A stretch of 64,000 nt of DNA from Acinetobacter sp. ANC 3813 (lineage in GTDB: Bacteria > Pseudomonadota > Gammaproteobacteria > Pseudomonadales > Moraxellaceae). This document shows positions 57,796 to 64,000 of the stretch, piece after piece. The notes beneath the pieces are model-generated. The model did not search any database. It was not told where the DNA came from and saw nothing but the letters and a program-made list of their open reading frames with translations. Each line of letters begins with the position of its first letter. The stretch's first letter is position 1. A program made the position numbers and the translations under genes. The stretch spans positions 1 to 64,000 of the forward strand of contig NZ_NEGK01000005.1 of assembly GCF_002135435.1 (NCBI RefSeq), read 5' to 3'.

Positions 57796-58584
57796 TTAGC
57801 GCGATAAACGGAAATCAGCTTTGCCGTTTACGGTATATGGCGACAATGAAATACTTTCATTATTTAAGCTTAATGACACCGCTTCAGCATCATCTAAACG
57901 GATTTGAAATGGCGCTTCGCCATTTAAATTTAAAACAGAAGCTTGACGGCCTGTTGCCAATACCTTGCCCGTAGAATCGACAATATGGACTGAGGTCGGA
58001 CGGTTAAAAGTCAAACTCAGCTGATCACCTGAAACTGCCGCCGCGCCATCTACATTAAGAACCTGCACTTCTGACGTTTCCGGCTCTGAGACATTTTCAG
58101 CATCTTTACTGCCTGACATGCCTTGAATAAAAGATACAAGACCCGCCAATATTGCAAGAATCACAATGGCTAAAAGACCGCGTTTGAGCCATTTACGGTT
58201 GCGGTCGCGGTTTGAGCCTGGGAGCTTGCCCATGATTTTAATCGGAGAATTATTCAAGGCATGATTGGGCATCAAGCCAGTATCATTGGCATAGATATCA
58301 TCAAAACGCTGAATAATACTGGTGGCATCCACTTTCAAATATTTGGCATAGGTGCGGTAATACCCTTTAATAAAGGTCGCTTCCGGCAATGATTTATAAT
58401 CGTCCTGCTCAAGCGCTGTCAGTGTTTTCACTGGAATGTTCAGCTCTGCGACCACTTGATTCAAATCAAGTTTTTGCGCAATACGGATCTGACGCAAGTA
58501 CTCACCTGGACGCTGTACATTTCCTAATGCATTTGGAGCTGTGCTCGAAGCATTTGATTGCGGTGAATTAGGATTTACTTCCAT
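57796..58584 (-). CDS. rodZ: RodZ-like helix-turn-helix membrane protein
   Basis: A 262-residue protein of the RodZ type, linking MreB to the cell-wall machinery. An N-terminal Cro/C1-type HTH (LRQIRIAQKLDLNQVVAELNIPVKTLTALEQDDYKSLPE) spans about 30-80. One transmembrane helix (LLAIVILAILAGLVSFI) is at about 138-156, and the C-terminal periplasmic DUF4115 beta domain follows. No MreB gene is in the window. It overlaps pilF by 10 bases and lies upstream of ispG, matching the usual pilF-rodZ-ispG order. Confidence 0.92.
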   Translation of the reverse strand: MEVNPNSPQSNASSTAPNALGNVQRPGEYLRQIRIAQKLDLNQVVAELNIPVKTLTALEQDDYKSLPEATFIKGYYRTYAKYLKVDATSIIQRFDDIYANDTGLMPNHALNNSPIKIMGKLPGSNRDRNRKWLKRGLLAIVILAILAGLVSFIQGMSGSKDAENVSEPETSEVQVLNVDGAAAVSGDQLSLTFNRPTSVHIVDSTGKVLATGRQASVLNLNGEAPFQIRLDDAEAVSLSLNNESISLSPYTVNGKADFRLSR

Positions 58585-59381
58585 ACGGCCTCAGTACTGT
58601 ACTGTAATTGCAAATAACGCTGGTATTCAGGACTCTCTGGATATAAAGCACGAAGCTGATTGATCAGTTCCTGCATTCCCAGTTTGTCGCTATTCGCACG
58701 TGCAGTGCGGATACCAATCCAAAGCGCTCGAGCACTCTGGTTCTGCTGACCCACTGCACGAACGAACTGTTCATACATTTGTGTCGCGGCAGCAGTTTGC
58801 TGATTCAAATAAAAGATTTCCGCCAACTCTAACATTGAAACATATGAACCGCGATTGGCTTGCAAAGCCTGTTTGAATGTTTTTTCAGCATTCGCAACAT
58901 CGCCCAGTTTCAAGTAAATTCGGCCTGCATTTTCAAACGAACGAGCGCGCTGATCATAGCCCAGCGTAGCGCCAGCGATCAGTAAATGCTCGAGCGCTTC
59001 ATTATAGCGTCCAACTTGATACAAATACGTACCATAGTTGTTACGCGCCTGCGCATTTTTCGGATCCAGCGAGATTGCGCGGCGGAAATAGCCTTCCGCT
59101 TTATCCATATTCAGCTGGCTGCCTTCCTGCTGAAGCAGGACGCCCATCATCATATTGGCTTGCGCATCACGCGGATTATTTTCTAAAGACTGATCCAATG
59201 CACGCTTAGCGGCATCCAAATCACCTGCTTTAATATATTCAACAGCCAATTGAGTACGTACTTTGGCGGCTTTTTCCGGGTCTTTTTTCCCCAGAGTTTG
59301 AGGCGTTTGACATGCTGTCAACGCAGCTGCTGTCAAACATAAAGATGTTATGAACGCAAATTTGTACGCGAAGGTTCTCAA
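58575..59381 (-). CDS. pilF: Type IV pilus biogenesis lipoprotein PilF (PilW)
   Basis: A 268-residue lipoprotein with lipobox LTACQT (Cys about 24) and six or so TPR units. It serves as pilotin for the PilQ secretin. Clear TPRs include AVEYIKAGDLDAAKRALDQSLENNPRDAQANMMMG, and later AQARNNYGTYLYQVGRYNEALEHL. The start is a TTG at 59381 with AGAGG before it; no ATG is available before the signal peptide. Type IV pili drive twitching and competence in this genus, which links it with comEA. Confidence 0.92.
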   Translation of the reverse strand: MRTFAYKFAFITSLCLTAAALTACQTPQTLGKKDPEKAAKVRTQLAVEYIKAGDLDAAKRALDQSLENNPRDAQANMMMGVLLQQEGSQLNMDKAEGYFRRAISLDPKNAQARNNYGTYLYQVGRYNEALEHLLIAGATLGYDQRARSFENAGRIYLKLGDVANAEKTFKQALQANRGSYVSMLELAEIFYLNQQTAAATQMYEQFVRAVGQQNQSARALWIGIRTARANSDKLGMQELINQLRALYPESPEYQRYLQLQYSTEAVWK

Positions 59382-59395
59382 TTGACGGCCTCTTT

Positions 59396-60631
59396 TTATC
59401 CTTGCGAGCGCAGAATCTCATTTTGCTGCGCCACTTTTTTCTTCCACTGTTCCGCACGGCGGGTACGGTCAGCAACTTGCCCCACAAGCTGTCCGCACGC
59501 AGCGTCAATATCATCGCCGCGTGTCTGACGAATCGTACACACAAAACCAGCATCAGACAAAGTTTTTTGGAAAGAAATAATCCGGTTACGGCTTGAACGG
59601 CCGTATGGCGCATGCGGGAATGGATTAAATGGAATTAAATTGATTTTGCTCGGCAGATTTTTCAGCAGCTTAATCATTTGCTGCGCATGTTCAGGATGAT
59701 CATTCACACCATCCAGCATGACATATTCAATGGTCACATGCTTACGTGAACTTTCATTACCGTCTTTAGCGATATAACGCTGACACGCAGCGATCAGCTG
59801 CTCAAGCGGATATTTTTTATTGATTGGAACAAGTTCATTACGCAGCTCATCATTTGGCGCATGCAGTGAAATGGCCAAAGCCACATCAATATCTTTAACC
59901 ATTTGGTCGATTTTAGGCACTACACCCGAAGTCGATAAGGTTACACGGCGTTTTGACATGCCATAAGCGAAATCATCCAGCATGGTGCGCATAGAGTTCA
60001 ATACTGCATCATAGTTGAGCAATGGCTCACCCATACCCATCATGACCACATTGGTCACCGAGCGCTCACGCTCAAGAACAGGCACATCTTCCATGTATGA
60101 GTAGTTTGCCATCCACAGCTGGCCAATAATTTCCGCTTGGCTTAAATCGCGCTGGAAACCTTGTTTACCTGTCGAACAGAATGAACAGTCTAATGCACAG
60201 CCAACTTGTGAAGAAATACACAAAGTACGGCGTAAACCGCTGCGGTGTTCAGCAGGAATCAGCACTGTTTCAACCAGTGAACCTTCGCCTTCACCTACAC
60301 GGAATACCCATTTACGGGTGCCGTCTTTAGAATAATTTTTATGCACCACTTCAGGCGCTTTAATTTCGCAAATTTTTTCCAGCTTTTCACGCAATTTGCC
60401 TGAAATATTGGTCATTTCAGCAAAATCTGTGACAAAGAACTGGTGAATCCATTTCATCACCTGTCCAGCGCGGAACTTCTTCTCGCCCATGTCTTCGAAG
60501 AATTTTTCCATTTGCGGACGCGACATGCCGAGTAAATTCACTTTCTCCACAGCTGTTTGCTGCGCAGGAGCGGATGGAGATTGCTGCTGTTCAGCCGAAA
60601 CCGCAGAGACAGAGACTACTTCAGTACTCAT
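59396..60631 (-). CDS. rlmN: Dual-specificity 23S rRNA/tRNA adenine-C2 methyltransferase RlmN
   Basis: A 411-residue radical-SAM enzyme that methylates A2503 of 23S rRNA and A37 of some tRNAs. The SAM-radical motif is [11 protein letters not shown] (CxxxCxxC). [13 protein letters not shown] and the second catalytic Cys in the C-terminal part ([21 protein letters not shown]) are seen. The first about 30 residues are Ser/Gln-rich and longer than in E. coli (384). It lies between ndk and pilF as usual. Confidence 0.96.
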   Translation of the reverse strand: MSTEVVSVSAVSAEQQQSPSAPAQQTAVEKVNLLGMSRPQMEKFFEDMGEKKFRAGQVMKWIHQFFVTDFAEMTNISGKLREKLEKICEIKAPEVVHKNYSKDGTRKWVFRVGEGEGSLVETVLIPAEHRSGLRRTLCISSQVGCALDCSFCSTGKQGFQRDLSQAEIIGQLWMANYSYMEDVPVLERERSVTNVVMMGMGEPLLNYDAVLNSMRTMLDDFAYGMSKRRVTLSTSGVVPKIDQMVKDIDVALAISLHAPNDELRNELVPINKKYPLEQLIAACQRYIAKDGNESSRKHVTIEYVMLDGVNDHPEHAQQMIKLLKNLPSKINLIPFNPFPHAPYGRSSRNRIISFQKTLSDAGFVCTIRQTRGDDIDAACGQLVGQVADRTRRAEQWKKKVAQQNEILRSQG

Positions 60632-60708
60632 GTGTAATTACCTAAACCATGTCTAAAGATGAAAGGAGAAGCTCAATAAACGAGCAAAGTTTTATTCAGG
60701 GAATAAAA

Positions 60709-60742
60709 AAACCAGATAAGCATGATAACACTTATCTGGTTT
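60709..60742 (-). terminator. Terminator of ndk
   Basis: A 12-bp perfect stem, AAACCAGATAAG / CTTATCTGGTTT, with a 10-base loop. The A run before it gives a T tail on the minus strand. It separates ndk from rlmN. Confidence 0.85.
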
Positions 60743-60754
60743 GAATACTTCGAA

Positions 60755-61186
60755 TTAACGAGTACGCGGAGCAATCTCAGTTTGAGCGAAGAAGTAGTTA
60801 ACTTCACGGTCAGCAGATGCTACAGAGTCAGAACCGTGAGCAGCGTTTTCGTCGATGCTTACAGCGAAGTCAGCGCGGATTGTGCCTGGAGCTGCTTCTT
60901 TAGGGTTAGTCGCGCCAAGAATGTCACGGTGAGCAAGAACTGCGTTTTCGCCTTCAAGAACTGAAACAACAACTGGACCAGAAGTCATGAATGCAACTAG
61001 GTCACCAAAGAAACCGCGTTCTTTGTGCTCAGCGTAGAAGCCTTCAGCTTCAGCTTGAGTCAAATGTTTCATTTTAGTTGCAACAATTTTAAGACCAGCT
61101 TTTTCAAAACGAGCAAAGATGTCGCCGATGTGGTTTTTAGCAACTGCGTCTGGTTTTACGATAGATAAAGTACGTTCGATAGCCAT
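60755..61186 (-). CDS. ndk: Nucleoside diphosphate kinase
   Basis: A 143-residue enzyme that transfers phosphate from ATP to other NDPs. The start [20 protein letters not shown] and the active-site His117 in [20 protein letters not shown] are canonical. Length is normal. A minus-strand TATAAT at 61227-61232 is the likely -10 of its promoter. A strong terminator (60709-60742) follows, so ndk is expressed on its own. Confidence 0.98.
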   Translation of the reverse strand: MAIERTLSIVKPDAVAKNHIGDIFARFEKAGLKIVATKMKHLTQAEAEGFYAEHKERGFFGDLVAFMTSGPVVVSVLEGENAVLAHRDILGATNPKEAAPGTIRADFAVSIDENAAHGSDSVASADREVNYFFAQTEIAPRTR

Positions 61187-61226
61187 GGTAGGCTCCTTGA
61201 GTCAATTTGACAGAAAAATTTGGCGC

Positions 61227-61232
61227 ATTATA
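61227..61232 (-). promoter_or_regulatory. Candidate -10 of ndk
   Basis: A perfect TATAAT (minus strand) 41-46 bases before the ndk ATG. The -35 at the right distance is poor. A plus-strand TTGACA (61207) overlaps nearby but points away. Confidence 0.45.
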
Positions 61233-61293
61233 CCGAATAATGCGCTATTTTCTGCTTTTAAGATGTAAAAAAAATGCTTTTTTCGACACAGTG

Positions 61294-61494
61294 TCAGCTG
61301 GCTTCGTCAATCCAAGCCATTTGAATCGCTTCCAGCAATCCTTCTGTCGATTTTTCAGGATTGTCTGAAAAATTTGGCAGCGCGCACACCCAGGCATGCA
61401 AATCCGTAAAACGGATCCACTGTGGATCCACATCCGGATGCGCTTCATAAAGCTCAATAGCGATATCGATGGTATCTGTCCAGCGTAAACCCAT
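61294..61494 (-). CDS. iscX: Iron-sulfur cluster assembly protein IscX
   Basis: A 66-residue acidic protein that interacts with IscS and CyaY-like frataxin to adjust Fe-S assembly. The pattern LRWTDTIDIAIELYEAHPDVDPQWIRFTDLHAWVCALPNF is the family signature, with the DLHxWV core. ATG 61494 has a GGGA ribosome site 7 bases upstream and gives exactly 66 residues, as in E. coli. The upstream ATG (61509) lacks a ribosome site. It lies apart from the isc operon, next to ndk, as usual in this lineage. Confidence 0.93.
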   Translation of the reverse strand: MGLRWTDTIDIAIELYEAHPDVDPQWIRFTDLHAWVCALPNFSDNPEKSTEGLLEAIQMAWIDEAS

Positions 61495-61586
61495 AGGTTT
61501 TCCCAACATCGTTTAAATAATGCCGTACTTTAGCAAATTTCCGAAAACTGCGCGATTTTTACAGTTCAATTTTTACAACGAAACTT

Positions 61587-62138
61587 TTACAGCGTAATGT
61601 TTAATAATGGCGCAGACAATACAATCGCGCTGGCCACCGTACCGCCAATTAATGCGCCAACGGCAACATCGCTTGGATAATGCAGCCCCAGCACCATACG
61701 GGACAACGCCACCAGCACGGTGAACGGCAGCATCAAAACCAGTAGAATCGGCTGCACATAGCCCAGTACAGTTGTTGCCATGACCGCATGCAAAGTATGC
61801 CCGGATGGAAAACTGAAATGATCCAGCGGACGCTCGCCTAGGCGGATGACCTGATGCACTTGATAAGGCCGCGGGCGCACGGTTTTCTTTTTCAATACCT
61901 TATAAATACTGGTGCCCACTGAACCGCCGAGCAGCATATACAGCATTTGCAGTCCAAACATCAGCCCTTGCAAAACCCACACTGCTCCGAGCATGACATA
62001 CCAAAACATGCCATCGCCTAAACGGCTGATGATTTTAAAGAAGTGAGTCACCCGCTCTGAACGGGAGAAGGTGTTGAGATAAATACAGCCTTTTAAATCG
62101 AGATCAAGCATTCTTATTTTTGCATTTTTAAATTTCAT
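61587..62138 (-). CDS. PAP2-family phosphatase (lipid phosphatase-like)
   Basis: A 183-residue inner-membrane protein. Three PAP2 motifs are visible: KKKTVRPRPY, SFPSGHTLHAV and SRMVLGLHYPSDVAVG, with the two catalytic His residues. About five hydrophobic helices are present. Such enzymes dephosphorylate phosphatidate, diacylglycerol pyrophosphate or undecaprenyl pyrophosphate. A very strong ribosome site (GGAG) precedes ATG 62138. It is downstream of a glycosyltransferase on the same strand, so a role in lipid or polysaccharide synthesis is plausible. Confidence 0.9.
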   Translation of the reverse strand: MKFKNAKIRMLDLDLKGCIYLNTFSRSERVTHFFKIISRLGDGMFWYVMLGAVWVLQGLMFGLQMLYMLLGGSVGTSIYKVLKKKTVRPRPYQVHQVIRLGERPLDHFSFPSGHTLHAVMATTVLGYVQPILLVLMLPFTVLVALSRMVLGLHYPSDVAVGALIGGTVASAIVLSAPLLNITL

Positions 62139-62175
62139 TGTTCTCTCCTCGAGTGCTGCCGCTTGGCTCAGGCCA

Positions 62176-63450
62176 TTAAGTCACTGCCTGTGCTGCGTAG
62201 TACAGCGCCTGTTCGAATTGCTGAACGGGATATTGCCAGCCAACATCCTGAATATCTTCTCTTGCATTGTGCCCCATCTGCTTCAGCACCTGCCTTTCTG
62301 GCAGCTGCTGCATAAAGCGGATAAATGCAGGCGCATCACCCAGCTTAGACAGCCAGCCAGAACGCAAATGGCGCACATGCTGTTCGGCGCAGGCATAATC
62401 ATAAGCCACTACAGGCAGACCGCTGGCCATTGCTTCCAGCACCACATTGCCAAATGTTTCAACTTGGCTGGCAAATACAAAAGCATCTGCGCTGGCATAA
62501 GCCTCTGAAAGCGAGATACCGCTTAGGCTGCCCATAAAAATCACATTGGATGAGTTCCCCAAACGCTGTAATTTTTCACGTTCTGGTCCATCACCCACAA
62601 TCACCAATAGCGTTTTTTTCTCACTGCTTTTATGCATGGCCGCATAAGCGCTTACAATGAGATTGAGTTCTTTTTCAGGAGACAGGCGGCCCACATATAA
62701 CAACACTCTCGTTTGCTCATCTGCCCCCCACTGCTGGCGCAATCCCTGAGATGCATGCTGCGGATGAAAACACTCTACATCCACACCGCGCCCAACCACA
62801 GCCATCGGGCAATGCACCCCTAAATCCTGCAAAGATTGTGCCGTATCCCGACTCGGAACACAGGTGAGTTGTGTATTATTGTGAAACCAGCGTAAATAAT
62901 GCTGCACAGGTTTAATTAAAAAAGCTAAATCAAAAAAACGGCTGAAATCTTGAAAAGCAGAATGAAAGCCGCTGGAAACAGGGATATTTTTCACTTTCGC
63001 AGCCTGCAATGCGGCTAGACCCAGCGGCCCTTCCGTCACAATATGCACCACATCCGGCGCGAACTCATCGATCGCATTTGTGACTTTCATAAATTGCGGC
63101 CAGCCAAACTTTAAAGAAGGATAGCGAGGTATCGCCTGCGCCATCACCAAGCATTCTTTATTTGGAGAAAATTGGCTGCAGCGTGACTTTTGCTGCGGGC
63201 GGATCAGCAAAATTTTATGCCCCTGCTGCTGCAGCCCTTTGCATAACTGCAGCAAAGACAGCGCCACACCATTAATTTCTGGCGGCCAGGTTTCCGTCAC
63301 CAGCGCTATTTTTAATTTTGGACGCACCAAATCGTTTAAGACACGATGTTCATTTTGAATGTTGTGTGCATTTTTATTCTTAATATAAAACTTAAAGTTT
63401 TCTGGAAAATTTTGTTGTTTTAAATGACCAAATACAGACGCCTGTTCCAT
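62176..63450 (-). CDS. Glycosyltransferase family 4-type (GT-B fold)
   Basis: A 424-residue GT-B enzyme. The N-terminal donor/acceptor half begins at LKIALVTETWPPEINGVALSL (about residue 48) after an unusual hydrophilic extension. The C-terminal GT1 domain has LLYVGRLSPEKELNLIVSAY, VIVGDGPEREKL and the EAYASADAFVFASQVETFGNVVLEAMASGLPVV motif with ExFG. It resembles mannosyltransferases of the MgtA type that act on membrane lipids, but the sugar cannot be told. It lies upstream of the PAP2 gene by 37 bases and may form an operon with it. Confidence 0.85.
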   Translation of the reverse strand: MEQASVFGHLKQQNFPENFKFYIKNKNAHNIQNEHRVLNDLVRPKLKIALVTETWPPEINGVALSLLQLCKGLQQQGHKILLIRPQQKSRCSQFSPNKECLVMAQAIPRYPSLKFGWPQFMKVTNAIDEFAPDVVHIVTEGPLGLAALQAAKVKNIPVSSGFHSAFQDFSRFFDLAFLIKPVQHYLRWFHNNTQLTCVPSRDTAQSLQDLGVHCPMAVVGRGVDVECFHPQHASQGLRQQWGADEQTRVLLYVGRLSPEKELNLIVSAYAAMHKSSEKKTLLVIVGDGPEREKLQRLGNSSNVIFMGSLSGISLSEAYASADAFVFASQVETFGNVVLEAMASGLPVVAYDYACAEQHVRHLRSGWLSKLGDAPAFIRFMQQLPERQVLKQMGHNAREDIQDVGWQYPVQQFEQALYYAAQAVT

Positions 63451-63581
63451 ATCTTACCTATCATTTGAGTTTTATCAGCAGTATAGAAAGCCTTTCTTTC
63501 ATTTTGATGATAATTAGATGACAGTTCAAATACTGTTCACACCTCCAACAAAGCTTATCGTGTTCTATGCCGCAAAAAAAA

Positions 63582-63612
63582 AGCCGCCATTGGCAGTTTC
63601 CAATAAGCGGCT
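63582..63612 (-). terminator. Terminator of the spore-coat-U pilin unit
   Basis: An imperfect stem (GCCGC-C-ATTGG / CCAAT-AA-GCGGC) with an A run before it that becomes a T tail on the minus strand. It ends the transcript of the gene at 63686. Confidence 0.75.
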
Positions 63613-63685
63613 ACTGATCACGAGGGCTTGATCAGAAAGAGGTTCCGGTTAAATTCTCCAATCCGCCAGCGATACAAACAGGCGG

Positions 63686-64000
63686 TTAAAAAAACAGGCT
63701 GATATACAGATCATCGGTGTAGTCTCCTGCTGGCGTCAGCGCATTCGGCCGCTCAAGCAGCTGCACTGTCACGATGTACTGATCTGAACCCAATGAGCTC
63801 ATTGGCGCTCCCCAGCGGGATCCTGAACCGCCAGAAATATTCATTTGTGTCTGCAGGCGGCCCAAACGGCCATTGGTCAAATAGCTTCTACCCGAAACAC
63901 CCTCCGCATTGCGTGTTCTAAACTGAATTGCATATTTCAAATCACAATTTACTTTAAATGACAGCGCTGAGCGTGTTTGCGACGTTGCATTCAACTGGAG
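63686..64000 (-). CDS. Spore-coat-U domain fimbrial protein (Csu-type), 3' end only
   Basis: The frame is open to the window edge and continues beyond it, so only the last about 105 residues are seen. The end reads QYIVTVQLLERPNALTPAGDYTDDLYISLFF, which is the closing strand pattern of spore-coat-U (SCPU) pilins of archaic chaperone-usher systems, such as CsuA/B in Acinetobacter. GDYTDDLYISLFF matches the donor-strand-accepting C terminus. Related csu genes should lie at higher coordinates, outside this window. Such pili mediate surface attachment and biofilm formation. Confidence 0.75.
   Translation of the reverse strand, partial: LQLNATSQTRSALSFKVNCDLKYAIQFRTRNAEGVSGRSYLTNGRLGRLQTQMNISGGSGSRWGAPMSSLGSDQYIVTVQLLERPNALTPAGDYTDDLYISLFF

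Noticed and set aside
61207..61234. Plus-strand TTGACA with TATACC at 16-base spacing
   Set aside because: It points into the antisense of iscX with no gene downstream, and overlaps the better-placed minus-strand -10 of ndk.

Overview
The window is a bacterial chromosome segment packed with housekeeping genes. It almost certainly comes from Acinetobacter or a very close Moraxellaceae relative. This rests on the protein types and gene neighbourhoods (lone type II secretion ATPase gspE, DUF2339 and YggT proteins, a Csu-like spore-coat-U pilin, the iscX-ndk-rlmN-pilF-rodZ-ispG-hisS-yfgM-bamB-der cluster) and on two 28-bp XerC/XerD sites that match the dif/pdif type described in Acinetobacter. 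The species was not determined.

Layout. 0.3-5 kb: mlaA, a SpoIIE-type phosphatase with a STAS partner, a nitrilase-family amidase, a small secreted protein and ohr. 5.06-7.95 kb: a very AT-rich island bounded by two dif-like sites in opposite orientation. It holds a single large gene for a SIR2 domain, P-loop NTPase and TPR-like protein (about 830 codons), broken by one in-frame TAA at codon 111. 8.1-14.4 kb: gspE, a DUF432-mscS pair and a DUF2339 membrane protein. 14.6-25.5 kb: polA; accA-tilS-proC-yggT on the minus strand; ppx; trxA; rho with a strong promoter and long leader; an Ala-rich heptad-repeat lipoprotein. 25.6-29.4 kb: pheS-pheT-ihfA, with a palindromic repeat between pheS and pheT. 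29.6-40.3 kb: unknown small genes, a frameshifted pseudogene, rpmI-rplT, an MFS exporter, two tandem TonB-C-like secreted proteins, a YqaA protein, a GST, then infC (AUU start) and thrS. infC is about 5 kb from its usual partners rpmI-rplT. 40.6-44.2 kb: a Rieske/glutamate-synthase-like oxidoreductase and an acyl-CoA synthetase. 44.3-51 kb: minus-strand darP, ptsH, rapZ, panC, panB, folK, pcnB, comEA and mazG. 51-61.5 kb: an SDR, then der, bamB, yfgM, hisS, ispG, rodZ, pilF, rlmN, ndk and iscX. 61.6-64 kb: a PAP2 phosphatase, a glycosyltransferase and the 3' end of a spore-coat-U pilin.

Most genes sit in tight operons with 4-base ATGA overlaps, closed by clear hairpin/T-tract terminators, many of them shared by convergent genes. 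The accessory highlight is the 2.9-kb chromosomal dif module carrying a SIR2-STAND-like gene. Its domain order resembles Avs5-type antiphage proteins, and it appears to have been inactivated recently by a point mutation. Coordinates and motifs were read by eye. No database search or folding calculation was run, and GC statements are visual.
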